Source of the DNA: Spirodela intermedia
Lineage: Eukaryota > Streptophyta > Magnoliopsida > Alismatales > Araceae
Length of the DNA: 64,000 bases
Reading direction: 5' to 3'
Assembly (NCBI GenBank): GCA_902729315.2
Contig: LR746269.1
Span: forward strand, 5,797,501 to 5,861,500
The notes under the pieces are model-generated. The model had not been told where the DNA came from and ran no database searches. It was given only the letters and a program-made list of their open reading frames with translations. A program made the position numbers and the translations under genes. Below are positions 10,893 to 22,986 of this stretch, piece after piece. Positions within the stretch are counted from its first letter, which is position 1, and each line of letters opens with the position of its first letter.

Positions 10893-13250
10893 AGATTAGC
10901 AGGTCGGTTCAGAAGAACCGAAGAAACCGCCATGGCATGCGGCGGTACGGCGCTGGGTCGCCGGGTGTCACTGCCACAGGTCAGCACGTGGCCGGCGGAA
11001 GTCGTGCCGCGTATACCTTCTTCTTCTCCCACGACGACGACGATAGAGATGGCTGCCGTTTCTCCCCCCCACCGCCCAACCCAGGATAGGCCACCACGCG
11101 GTGCCGCCGCGCATATGACGAAGAAAAGCATTTGGAGCCTCCCTGCGGGTCGTTTCTCAGATGGAACACCTCATCGCCGACGGCTGACATCACGGGCGCA
11201 ATCCCGCCGCCAAAACCGTGACTAATCCACAATCAAAGACGGCCTTTGCCGACCCGATTACTGCCGCGGCATCGCCCTCCTTGGCATAGGCAACAGGGCT
11301 CGACAGCGACGAGGCAGGCGATGAGGAAGGAAGGGTGACGGCTTTCCATCTCAGACAGCACCATCGCCGGCACCGACGGGGCCTCTGAGGAGATCGCCGG
11401 GAAGCCCTCCCACCCGTCGAATTCTTGCGGGAGGGCCCCCCGGCAGGGCCGGCGGAGGCGGGCCCACCCTCGCACCAGTGGGGGTGAGTGAGCATCTTTG
11501 ACTTGGAAGAAGCAACTTGGAGCATCGCCGAGTGACAAGGGCATCTCGCCACTTATGTGGAAGTGTCAGCGGATAAGTCCTGGTGGCAGTTGGGCCGCCC
11601 CCTTCCCCCTCCCTCTCAGGTGGGTCTACCTCGTAAGCTCGGGGAGGGGTGGTGCCCACCTCCCCGTCGCCGGTGACCCGAGGAAAGAGTGTTTTTTATT
11701 TCTTTTCCGGTCTCCCCCATTGGATTCTCCGGGTGGCGCCCATCAAATTGTTCCTGGGGGACGCTCGGCTTCTCGGGCAAGACCGCTGTGCCCATCAAAC
11801 CGAATGACCGGGGTTTCTCCCTCTAGAAACAGTGAATATTCCTGGATATTTGTCCACCTGGATGTCACCACCTCCTCACTACTCCCCTCAGAGAGAGAGA
11901 GAGAGAGAGAGAGCAGGACCTCCGCTGGTGAGAGAAAACTTAACGCTTAAGAGACCCACATTTCTTAGAATTCCCATCCGGAACGATGTGATCCCGAATC
12001 CGTGCAAGCTCCTCGTCAGAAAAGATCGGGACGAGCTCCGCCGGCTCTCAAAAAGATGGGATTTTCTTTTGAGAGTGCCCCCCTTCCATCTCCGCCCTTC
12101 TAAGGTCAACGCCCCCCCCCCTCCCCCCCGGTAGTCGTGAGCCTCTCATAACCTGTTGACGTCACGACGTTCGTAGATTGTCGCCTCCCCTACCCCAGCA
12201 GGTCGGTATCCATGGTAGGGAAAGCCACGTGAGGAAGATCCTCACTCCTGGCCTCTCTTTCCGCCACCTGGGCCCGGGGCCCATTTGGCCCCATCACGCT
12301 TTCCTCTCTCCCCACCACCGCCACCACCGCCACAGGTTCCCCAGTGGGCCACGAGGCCCATTGGGCCCCTTGCCCAACATCACGGCCCTACCGGCCCCCG
12401 TCGCACCAATCGTGCTCCCTCTCAGGTATCCCCCTCCGGATTAGGGCATCTCGCTCTAGCTCCTCGATCCCCCCGCTTTCCACGTCAGCCGACGGCTGCG
12501 AGGATGCGATACCCGCCGTCCACGTGGGCCCTTCCCCGCCCCATGACGCTCCCCCACAAAAAATCTTATCTGGAAGATTCGTTGCAGGAGGTCAGCGAGC
12601 ATTGGAAGGCTGACCGGTGATGGTCAAATTGGACTGAGCCGACGGGTGGTCAACGACCGGTGTTATGGATTTGCGCTAGGCGGGGGGAGATCTTTTGGTC
12701 GGCCCCACGGGAGCCGCCATGTCCGGGCCCCACACCATGTCGGAACCTTGGCATGTGGGAGCCGTCCTATCCAGTCCAGTCAGCTTTGATTCCCCTCGCC
12801 GACGTGGTAGACAGTGCGAAGTCTTCTCCTCTTGGGGTGGGGATGATTATTCGGAACTCCCTCGACATGTTTGTTTTGACGAGTTTAGACATTCTTCCCT
12901 GCGACTAGCAACGGATACCCGTCGCTCACTTGCTAAGTGGGTCGAGGAGCCTGGCCTGTTGTGGTTGTTCGGGCCTCGTGGCCCAGTTGACACAGGCGAG
13001 ATGCCTCGGCCCATGTCCCATGTCGAATTTTTCACGGTGTGGAAGCTCGCCCGTGGCTGCTGCCTACGCAACTGTTCACCACAAGGGCACGTTAGAGAGA
13101 GAGTGCAGGACACGGCGACTGGCGGGTGGGTGAAACGGTCCTGACAGGAGGGAGAACAGAAGATCACATCACAACATCTTCTAGACGAACCGAAAGAGAG
13201 ATAGATAGAGGGACCGCTTTGCACGTTTTCTACGTCGCTCTTTCTCTCTC
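9950..13250. other. Intergenic region rich in GA/CT tracts
   Basis: Holds the promoters of the SIS-like gene (-) and of the small cysteine-rich peptide gene (+). CT/GA microsatellites occur at about 10041-10074, 10248-10275, 10867-10896 and 11889-11914. Open frames up to 194 codons exist, but they run through these repeats or through C/G-rich DNA and show no family features. ABRE-like ACGTGTC (10451-10457) and CACGTGGC (10985-10992) motifs are present. Confidence 0.55.
10041..10074. repeat. (CT)n microsatellite
   Basis: Near-perfect CT tract upstream of the SIS-like gene; it reads as GA on that gene's strand. Confidence 0.9.
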
Positions 13251-13252
13251 TT

Positions 13253-13257
13253 TATAA
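13253..13257 (+). promoter_or_regulatory. Candidate TATA box of the cysteine-rich peptide gene
   Basis: TATAA follows a pyrimidine-rich CT stretch, about 175 bases before the ATG at 13429. The spacing is plausible for a plant gene with a leader of roughly 145 bases. Confidence 0.5.
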
Positions 13258-13428
13258 GGGAGAGAGAAGCAATGAGATCCTGGCTATGAGGGAGCAGAGA
13301 GCAGCGGTCGAACCGAGAGAGACTCATTGGACTGAAGGGGGGGAGGGGGAGGCCGATCCTTTCCATCCTGTTTTGATATCCGCCTGCGTCCTCAAACCCA
13401 GAAGACGCTTCACCAAGCAGATACCCAG

Positions 13429-13801
13429 ATGAACCGTCGTCAACTCTCCCTTCTCTTCCTTCTTCTCCTTGTCTCCGCCCATAACAGCATCTCCGGAGGC
13501 GCGGCTGCGCGGCCGCTCAGCTTCCCCGATCAAGGAAGTGCTCTCTCTCTCTCTCTCTCTCGCTAACAGCAGGGATTCTACCGGATGATGGTGATGACGA
13601 CGACGATGATGATCGAGACTGGTTATCTTGTTCCTCGGACCTCCGTAACGATTGGGGTGCTTTATGGCGGCAGGGTACGCGAAGGCGTTCTCGTCGCTCG
13701 GAATGAGGTGCGAGTGCTGCGACGCCGGCGGCGGGCAGTGCAGGAGCGAGTGGGACTCGCCCTGCCTGAAGCTCGAGTGCCGTCCCTGGAAGTTCCCTTG
13801 A
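13429..13801 (+). CDS. Small secreted six-cysteine peptide, function unknown
   Basis: Two exons, 13429-13537 and 13674-13801, with a GT-AG intron and matching phase, give 78 residues. Residues 1-20 (MNRRQLSLLFLLLLVSAHNS) have a basic start and a leucine-rich core, a clear signal peptide, with likely cleavage near the alanines at 25-27. The C-terminal half carries six cysteines spaced C-x-C-C-x6-C-x7-C-x4-C and ends in CRPWKFP. The spacing is not that of EPF/stomagen, RALF, defensin or LTP families as I know them. I have an impression of similar uncharacterised plant peptides with an MKCxCCD...PWK pattern, but no name. It probably acts in the apoplast as a signal or structural peptide (inference). 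Without splicing, the first frame stops inside the intron, which supports the splice. The intron begins with a CT tract. Confidence 0.78.
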
Positions 13802-14370
13802 GTCCTGTCCGTTCCCTCTCTTCGCTCTCTGGCTTTGCTTTTGATGATCCAGTCCCCATCAATATGCAGAGAGAGAGGGAGAGAATTATTTTCAAACTTA
13901 TAAATCCAAGAACTCAAAAGCATCATCAATCGAGCATCGCAGAGTTGTACGTATCGTCCAACTCAAGGTAACTGCCCCGGGAGAAGAGTAAGATGGTGCG
14001 ATTCAACCACGAGATTGACCGATGAGGGTCTCTTAATCCTTCTACATTTTTGCCACACGGAGTAATACAAATCTAATAATAACCCGGGGAATTCGATATC
14101 ACACCGAAGAGGTGAGATGTCTAACACGAGATTAATTGACAGTGGGAGCAGCCGATAAGCATATCCTTTCAAGTCTAAAATTATTCTCCCCATTAGTGCA
14201 GGACTAGTCTAACAGTGCAGCACAACCCCTCTGACAAGTAAGAGAATTGCCAGTCCATACGCAAGAATACACAGTACAAAGCACACAGAGAAGAGAGAGA
14301 GAGAGAGAGAGAGATTTCAGAGGGGCGCTGGGGAGGGTTGGGGGGGGTAAGTGAAGCATTTGCAATGCCG
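13802..14370. other. Convergent 3' regions
   Basis: Between the stop of the cysteine-rich peptide gene (+) and the stop of elongin C (-). Contains a GA tract at about 14294-14314 and no further gene that I can see. Confidence 0.55.
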
Positions 14371-17300
14371 TCAGGTGTGAAGGTAGTTGGCCGCCATCAT
14401 CAGCTCCAGGGTTATCTCGGGTTCGATGTGGAATTCGGACTCCTTCCCGCTGCAAGCAGATATGTTACTGAAATCAGACGAGTTTTTAGGAAGAAGATCA
14501 TCGCATGCGAGGTTCCATAGCGGGGTGAGGCTGATATCTATGGTAAATCTCTGGGAGAGATTCTGACTTTTTTTTTTCTTTTTTTTCTGGTGTTATTTCA
14601 CATCACTGGGGGATCATACTTCCCCAGCTGGACTTGCATTTAATGGGAACCGCAGCATCATATCACAATACATTGTAGAAAACTGACGAATGAATAGATT
14701 CACAGGTTTGAGGAACTGGATTTCAAGTTCGAGACGAAATCAATCCAAAGAAAAATGGAGCTACTAAGTTTCATGCTGCAATTAGTTAACTAAAAGATGG
14801 TGTTTTCTGGATCGCATCTCTGGGCCTTCCAGTTGCTGGTGTTCATTCCCCTTAGTTTTTTTTTCCCAACGGGAAGAGTGGGGGGTGTTCAAGTGTCTGG
14901 AGTCACAATACATTTGATTTAAGGGACTATGGGGCTACGGTTCTTAGCTTCTGAGGTTTGTTCATGGGCAGGGCACCTGAACAAAATGGTTGCGCAACGC
15001 TTATTCTGTGCAATACATTAGTATCACAAATTTACTGGGAGAAATATACTGATGTTTAACATGCTAAGAAATAATCATACTTTTTCTGTGTTTGGGGCTC
15101 CTCCATTTATCCCCAAACGAACACTCTATTCCCTCAGGCATCTCATTTCTTCTTCCAACTTCTTCTGGGATCTCATAGTAGGTATACCCTTTGTTGATTA
15201 AAATTATGGTTAAGGCTAGTCCTAGACAGAATCTCAATCAAGCAGCTGGATTAATCTATGTGGTATGCTAGCGAGAGAGAGAGAGAGAGAGAGAGAGAGG
15301 TCTTTATCAGAGCCTTATAAGTCCATCAGAAAAAAAAATACCCCAACAAAACTTATCGTATTCACCTCTAGATTTTCATGTCTGATGATAAACCCAATTA
15401 GTCCGCAGAATAATTATTTCTAACACGCTTCATTCGCACGTTAAAGCTTTAAACAGAGAAAACGGGATCTTAGGTGATTATAAATCTTCAAATGACAGAC
15501 AAGACGCATGACAATAATACGGTTGGCAGACAATAATCATCTTCAATTTCAAAAGTAAAATAAATGCCTTCCGAGCAACGATGTTCCTATGACCAAACAT
15601 ACAATACCATGTAAGGCAGCCAATTTTTCCATCTCGTCCATAGATATGTACCTTCTTCACACACGCTAAGCAGAGCCTAATAATAAATTTACTTAATACG
15701 ACCATAATAATTAAATTCACAAGTAAAAAAACGAATGAAGATCTTAAATTCATAGTAAGGCCTTATTATAAAGGATATTATGATTACAGTGTACAATCCT
15801 TCTGTTGGATTTTGTTATAACTACATATATCGTGGAAAGGAACATACTTTTGAGACTCAGTTGCCTCAAGGGTTCAGGTAAACATGGGATTTCTTCTCAA
15901 TTTTTATAGTGTCCCATAAGTAAACTGTACTTTATTTTCTGGGAAGTAATAAAATAGTTAAAGAAGATAACAAACGTTTCCAGTTTGCAAAGCATTGTCT
16001 TATTTTAATAAAAACTCTGAATTCCAGGAAAATTACACAAGAAATCATCATAGGTTAAAATCTTTCCATTCCTCTAATCTTGGGTAAAAGAAAGAACGGA
16101 ACTCCAAAAAAAGGTGGATGAATTATCGTCCCAATCCAAAATAGTGTAGCAAAGGAATAAGGGAACATAAATCTCCAGTTCCAAGAGAATGCTCAAATGT
16201 TTGTAAAAGATCACGAAAAATTGATCAAATATGTATATTTTTATCTTCCACCGCATTAAAAATATCTTTTCATTGGAATCCAATTATTGGACAGAGAAGA
16301 ATAGAAAGCAGAGCAGAAGCAATTGTAGACTGGAGATATTTACGTGTTTAACAACAGAGACATCTTGCATTAGAGATGAATCATAAATAATTCAGATTTA
16401 GCAATCGCTAAATTGAATATATTACATCTGATCCCCATAAGTCTCATAAGAGGGTGAATGACATGGTGCAAAAGGGCAATGCATCTCACAAGTTCAATTT
16501 TGGCCTAAGATGGACTATTCCCCATGATGCTGAAAATAAGCTTTCAAGCTTGATGAATTTTTCTTTTTAGATCCAAGGAGAAAGTAAATCAAACTTTGAA
16601 ATGTGACAAACAGACATAGAGACAGCTTAGTGGCTGTCTGTACATGCCACATGAACGCACGAAGAATGACTTCATATTAATACATAATTGTCTACATCAC
16701 GTCATAGATCAATCAGCCAATATTTGCTGAGCGATATATGCCATTAGGTTCTGTGGCAGGGAATAAGACCACCTTTCAAAATGGGCATACACTATTCCCT
16801 GAATGATTTAAATATAGGAAACTCAATAGATTAAGGACATTTAAGATCCATGTTGCGTCACAAAAATGTGACTTCCGTCGTAAAAGTTGGTCCCACTAGT
16901 CGCCGCATCATCGATTAAGATTTTCAAGTCGCTTTGGTTTCGCATGAGTTGAAAGACACTGCGTAATTTGCAGCTAAAAACTGAAGATTAAATTCCTTTG
17001 ATACAATATATAAAAGATTAACGAATGGAAAACCTCTCAGATGTTTCCCACGCAAAAAAAAAGAAGCACCATACTTTATCCCAGGAATTTTTTCCAGAAA
17101 ATAAATATTCTGGAGAAACAGACGAAATAGAAAGATAGACATAGATTCTCTCGGGAAGAGTAAATACAAATGAACATAAATGTCTGGGGTCGGAGCCGTT
17201 GACATATCGGAGAAAGAATGCAGGGGAATAGCGCACCTCGCAAATTGCAAGTGCCAGTAGAAGTACTGGCAGATCTTCTCAAGGATCGGCGTACTGATTT

Positions 17301-17622
17301 CCGGGAACGTCACCTCCCCGAGCCGCGTCTCCGAGAAGTTACCTGCCATTACGGGGTACAACTCCACGAATCGGCAACAGGAGATGTGGAAACTACTGAA
17401 ACTGGCGAAGAATCCTTCACCTTCGATTTCCCCCATGTTCAATCTAATGCACATGAGAACACAGGGGGAAATTCACCAGGAGGGAGGGAATGGCGTGCAG
17501 AGCCACGACGCACCTGGGGAGGTGAACATGTTGCGGATGGTCTGCGAGACCATAGCGGCCTTCTTGTCGATCACGAATTCGAAGCCCTCGGCGCTGATCA
17601 GCTTCACTGTGTCCTCCTCCAT
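14371..17622 (-). CDS. ELC: Elongin-C
   Basis: Small SKP1/BTB-fold protein. It pairs with elongin A or BC-box proteins and in other eukaryotes links substrate receptors to a cullin ligase, besides its role in transcription elongation. Three exons: 17622-17514, 17342-17237 and 14449-14371, with GT-AG borders and agreeing phases, giving 97 residues, the normal plant length. Conserved blocks visible: EDTVKLISAEGFEFVIDKKA at the N-terminus, VSQTIRNMFTSPG, GEVTFPEIST, LEKICQYFYWHLQFA, and the C-terminal ITLELMMAANYLHT. The second intron is about 2.8 kb and holds GA repeats but no other gene I can see. The ATG is the first in frame after an upstream leader. The gene is head-to-head with the mitochondrial carrier, 756 bases separating the two ATGs. 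Identification is secure. Confidence 0.96.
15271..15299. repeat. (GA)n tract in elongin-C intron 2
   Basis: About 14 GA units inside the 2.8 kb intron. Confidence 0.9.
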
Positions 17623-18378
17623 CTCCCGCGCAGTCTCCGACCGCCACAGAGGCGTGGAAGAGAGAAGCAGAGAGGAGGATGGGAACCAGATCCTCCGACT
17701 CCGCCTCTACCCGTATACATATTGCCCAAGCAAAGCCCAAAAGGCCCATGGCTCTGGAACCATCATCTCCGAAGAACCGAAAGCTAGTGTTAATGGGCCG
17801 ACGGGCAAGTGGAGAAGAGTGCTGGGCTGGGGTGATGGGCTAATCAGATGGCCCGGGAGGCTCATCAAGTCGAATATTCGAGAGAGACTAGAATATTCGA
17901 CGGCCAGTAACCGCCGTGAGCATATTCTCCCGGCTAATATGCCTTCTCCGACGACGGGGAGAGAGAGAGAGAGAGCGGGGCATTGGGAGCTTATTGGCTT
18001 TCTGAGACGTTTGCGTTCCGGTGTGCCGACGGAACATTTCAGGAGGGGCCAGGTGTCTGTTAGAGATTCACTAAATTAATGTGGACGAACGGTGAGTGGG
18101 AAATTTAAAATTAAGTGGAGGGGCGAAGCGGAATAAAATCTAATACCCACCGCTCTGCGGAAATCAGCGAAACAGCCGGTTTTGAAGTCTCTCTCTCTCT
18201 CTCTCTAGATAGCATTTCGTTTCTGGAGAAGGTTGACGAGGGGAGAGAGAGAGAGAGACTTGGGTCCTCCTCGCCTGGTTTCCGTGAGGTGTTGGGGCAG
18301 CTGATTTCATGCGAGGGGGAGGTAGGACTCGGAATCTGGTCTAGGGTTTCCCGGGGGATTCTGGATAGGCGGATTTGA
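17623..18378. promoter_or_regulatory. Shared divergent promoter region, elongin C / mitochondrial carrier
   Basis: These 756 bases separate two diverging start codons and must hold both leaders and promoters. CT and GA tracts occur at about 17959-17976, 18187-18207 and 18244-18260. No clear TATA box was found for either gene, as is common for housekeeping genes. Shared regulation is inferred from the arrangement alone. Confidence 0.5.
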
Positions 18379-21300
18379 ATGGATGCCCGGGTTGGGGCGC
18401 TCAACGCCGGGCATGGGGGAGGGGCGGCAGCCGTTGACGGCGGGCCATCGAGGATCACGCAGCAGCAGGAGCATGAGCAGCAGCAGCAGGCCTTGCAGCA
18501 GCAGCCGCAGATCGGAACATGGCAGCATCTCCTGTCGGGCGGGGTCGCCGGGGCAGTCAGCAAGACCTGCACGGCGCCGCTGGCGCGCCTTACCATACTT
18601 TTCCAGGTGGGCTACTTAATTCCCCGAACGGGGGTAGAAGTAAGGCGTCGACTTCCATTTTCCTTGGTTTAATCATTCCTTGAAAACGTGGCAAGAGATT
18701 TCGCTGCGGCTAAATTTGTCGCTGATGGAAGGACGATAAGTTTCCGTCCTCTGAACATTATTTGCCATGAATCAGCATTGTCATCCTTCAGATGTTCGCT
18801 AGCTAGAGGAGGAGCTACTTTTCGACTCTGTAGGAAACAGGATTTTTTACTCCTTTTTCTCCTTTGGTGTGTTTTGAGGTTTATCTAGTTTCGATACCCA
18901 ACGGAGGAATCCAGATCTTCTTAACTCTATTCAATTATCCTCTTTATAAGATGCATAATATCTCGTCTCTTCTGCAGGTGCAAGGTATGCATTCCGATGT
19001 TGCGACGTTAAGCAGGCCTAGCATGTGGCGCGAGGCTTCCCGTATAGTTTGTGAGGAAGGATTCAGGGCATTCTGGAAAGGGAACCTCGTCACAATTGCT
19101 CATCGTCTTCCGTATTCTTCCATAAGCTTCTATGCTTACGAACGCTACAAGATTGTGAGTTCAATGAACCCTCAGTGATGACTCTTTGTAAAGTTATCAC
19201 TTGATTTTGGTCTTTCTCGGGTCGCCCCATTGTTTATCCCATTTGTTTTTTCATTTTTGCAGTTGCTGCAATCAGTTCCTGGGCTGGATAGGCATAATGA
19301 CTTTGTGGCAGCAGATATATGTCTTCGATTATTAGGGGGCGGTTTGGCTGGAATAACGGCTGCATCAGTGACGTACCCATTAGATCTTGTGAGGACACGG
19401 CTTGCAGCTCAGGTAACCTAACTTCATTGAGAGGTGGAAGCGAAAATTTTGGTTGGTTGAGTCGACTGTAGCACTTGGGAAACTGACAATGTGGCTCTCT
19501 CCTTAATGTCATAATTAGAATCTTGATGAAAATATATAGCTACATATATTCTTTCATGCTTTTTTTGGGGGGGCGAGGTGGGGGTCTTGAGTGGTTCAAT
19601 CTGGCAGGGCAAGTTATCCGAAATGGATCAAGAAGGAAATACGATTAGGCTGATCCTGGATCGGGATTAGTATCACTTAGAATTGCTCGAAAATTATAGG
19701 GGTTCCTAGGGTTTTCTGAACTTATTTTGAAAACAATTCGAAGGATTGAGATACTCATCGAAAATTATAGGGGTTCCTAGGCCATTTCTTGGAGCAGCAG
19801 AAAAAGATTACTTATTATGGACTGGTGGGAAATCTCTGAATCTATTACATGTTTCAGAAGGTTTTGGTTTGTTCCTCTTCATGATATCTGGAGGTAGTCT
19901 GACATTTAGTTCGTGATATTTACGTGTTTTCATCACTGCGCTTATGTATAGTTGCCTATAGAAAATGCAGAATGCAGCCTAGCCATGGGAGCCTGCCCAA
20001 GCACCTGGGTGGACTTGCCAAGGCATCTGTACATAGGCGGATCCCATACCAGTCAATGTAACAATGGGTGTGCTCCTAACTTCAAGGTGGGTGAGGCCTT
20101 GATAAGTTGGGACTAGTTCACGTAAATTTTATAATTTCTTTCCGTTTCCTTGGAACAACAATGTTTTCAATAATATTGAATATTTTATGTCTTCTTCCTT
20201 TTGTTAATGGTGTATTCACCCCTTACTCATCTGGCTGGATAGAAATGTCATACGGTCTTTTTGGCTTTTAGATTGGTCTTCATGAAGTATATTGGTTTTG
20301 AATCATTGCTTTTTGTGAACTCTTAACCATGACACTACCTAGGATTATATAAACTGTGTAATGTTGGGGAATGGCTATTTATCGTAAAATCTGCTGCCAA
20401 GATAGAGAACAGCATATGTAGGATCCGCTGAGAGCGCACCGTTAGAGGGTTGGAGTCTGAGATGAGGCATCATTGGGGGCGTTATTTGGAAAACCCCTCA
20501 TCTCTATCCTACCCTAAAGTTGATAGAGACTTTGTTCATGCTCATTGAGTTTCATGCAATGCTGAAGTTGAACTTTTCTATAGATCTTAAGATGAATCTA
20601 AAAATAATCAGTTATCTTATGGTCAATAAAGTGAAGAAAATGTAATCTTCAGGAAATTTGACTGTCCGTCAGCTTGTTGTTAATTTCCATTGGTCCTTGA
20701 GAGGGTTAAATATCTGCTGCATAAGTTAAAATAATTTCATCGTAACGAGTCAGCTACTTCAGAATCGTGGATTGCATACAGTGACAATATTGCTTCTCAT
20801 AATTTATTGTTTTACATTCGATTATTAGGGTACTTTTTCTCTCCCTCAGCATGTTATTGACCTTTTTTCATTTAATCTTTCAGACTAATGTTATCTACTA
20901 CAGAGACATTTCTCATGCGCTCTATACCATTTGTAGAGATGAAGGAGTCAAAGGTCTGTATAAAGGCCTGGGATCAACATTGCTGGTACCCTCGTAGACT
21001 CTCAATCCGCAATCCCATCAAATGTGCTTATATTTTATCTCTTTGAGGCCTGATATGCGATCCCCAACGTGCAGGGTGTTGGGCCCAACATAGCCATCAG
21101 CTTCTCTGTTTACGAGAAGCTCAGATCCCATTGGCAACTGCGAAGGTGATTTCTCAGAGAATGACTGAAACTTAGATTACGAAAAACCCCTCAGGAAATT
21201 AAGCTATTCAGTCCCGAGATCCCCGGTGCCTCTGCCCCTCCCAGGAAAAATGGCTGCAGATAATATTATTTTTCTTGCAGGCCTGAAGATAATACTGCTC

Positions 21301-21762
21301 TTGTCGGGTTGGGTTGCGGGAGTATATCAGGGATTGCCTCCTCTAGTGGTATGCATTCACCTCTAGCCTCAGGGTTGTGACTAGCTATTATTAGTTGGGT
21401 TACGAAATGTGTATCCCCAGTCTGGCAACGTAGGGTTTAAAACACGCCAATGCCGGTCTCAGCTGTGGATATTCCCGCGCGTTGTCAATTAATGGGTGGG
21501 TCTCCTCTTCTCTGCAGTAACGTTTCCTCTGGATCTTGTGAGACGGCGGATGCAGCTGGAAGGAGCAGCTGGGCGGGCCCGCGTCTATAACAAGGGCCTG
21601 TTTGCCACATTTGGGCAAATTGTTGAGAGCGAGGGTCTTCGCGGTCTCTACAGGGGCATCCTGCCAGAGTACTTCAAGGTTGTTCCCAGCATTGGGATCG
21701 TCTTCCTGACCTACGAGTCACTGAAAAGATTCTTCTCAGGCGTGCCCTCTGACAGTGAGTAG
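18379..21762 (+). CDS. Mitochondrial carrier (SLC25) family protein, At3g55640-like clade
   Basis: Inner-membrane solute carrier made of three repeats of about 100 residues, two helices each. Seven exons: 18379-18606, 18978-19154, 19263-19412, 20884-20985, 21075-21145, 21281-21348, 21518-21762, with GT-AG borders and consistent phase, giving 346 residues. A glutamine-rich N-terminus precedes the first repeat. The signature P-x-D-x-x-R-x-R is YPLDLVRTR in repeat 2 and FPLDLVRRR in repeat 3. Repeat 1 has [12 protein letters not shown], lacking the acidic residue, as is typical of this clade. It resembles Arabidopsis At3g55640/At2g37890/At3g53940 closely from memory. The substrate is unknown to me; related SLC25 proteins move adenine nucleotides or CoA, so a nucleotide-like substrate is only an inference. 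Head-to-head with elongin C. Confidence 0.95.
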
Positions 21763-22683
21763 GGGGAGAGAAACAGGTTACTCTTCCTCTCTTTTGCATC
21801 TCCTTTGCAATGCCCCTTTCCCCCATTTGAGTTTTTGTGTAATTCTGAGAGTCCCAGAGGTGACGGCGAGTTTTCCGATCCCCGCCATAGGAAACATTAT
21901 CTGTATAGATAAATAGATGGATAGATAGAAGCATTAAAATTGCCGAGTGTTTCCGCTGAGTGTGTAACTTCTACGCTCCCTTTTTTGATGTTACCTAGCC
22001 ATGCTCTTGCACTCTTCTCATTCATCAATATCCAATGGCAGGAGGTGATTCAATGCACCTGAAGAGTATGTGTTGTAGACGTGGAGAATCCGAGAAATAA
22101 TGAATAGAGTTGGGCTGGTGAGAAATAATCCGGTCATCCCCAGTTATTATCTGTTGGTGGCTATGATGATTGGATGTATGACGAAATTATTGAGATTTTC
22201 CTTGATCTTTGATGCTGGGTATGTCTTTTCTTGACTCTGAAATGCCTGGGGACCCCAGCCAAATGAAGCCTGAGCATCAGAATGAGCCCACACTCCCCGT
22301 CAGGGCATTCACGTATAACACTCAGACTATAGGAGAAGAGCACATAGTTAAAAGGATGGTATTGATTTATGCTGCGGGATATGCACTACAGTGTGGGAAA
22401 TCTAGAAAATGTGTGATCTTGCCTGCATCAGTTCATGGGCAGGAACGCATTCAACCAATTGACCCGCATTTCGGGAAAGTGCCAATAAATCATAATCTGA
22501 TGGTAGAAACTTGGAGTGTTTTTGTATGATTGCAGCATATATTGTTGTATTACCGATGGTCGACGGCGTAAAATGATTGCCCGTATGTTTATTTGTTTGT
22601 TCAAAAATAATAATATCTCAGTCCCCAAAGCTCATAATACACCGAGTCATAGATGCAAATGCAGTGGATTTTTCATGTTTAAA

Positions 22684-22790
22684 ATGGCTATGGCTATGGC
22701 TATGGCTGTGGCTATGGCTGTGGCTATGATTGTGGCTATGGCTGTGGCTATGGCTGTGGCTATGGCTGTGGCTGTGGCTATGGCAATGAG
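22684..22790 (+). repeat. ATGGCT/GTGGCT hexanucleotide repeat
   Basis: About 17 tandem units of (A/G)TGGCT with a few substitutions. In the plus frame it reads as alternating Met/Val-Ala. The open frame through it is short and has no other support, so I treat it as a simple repeat. Confidence 0.9.
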
Positions 22791-22948
22791 TGTTTCATGC
22801 TTCTTCAGAAACGCAGGAGCCCCTCGTCTCTTGCAGAGGAGACGGTCGGATCTGAGACAGCTTTAGCAAAGACGCTTCCCACCTTTCAGGAGGCAAAAAG
22901 CTAGGAAAGCTCGATCTGTTTCCATGTCCATTCCTTCCACGAGCCAAG

Positions 22949-22984
<36 letters not shown>
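22949..22984. repeat. (CT)n microsatellite
   Basis: About 18 CT units in intergenic DNA. Confidence 0.95.

Positions 22985-22986
<2 letters not shown>

Noticed and set aside
12695-13144. 149-codon plus-strand frame upstream of the cysteine-rich peptide gene
   Set aside because: No family features and overlaps open frames on the other strand; lies in promoter DNA.
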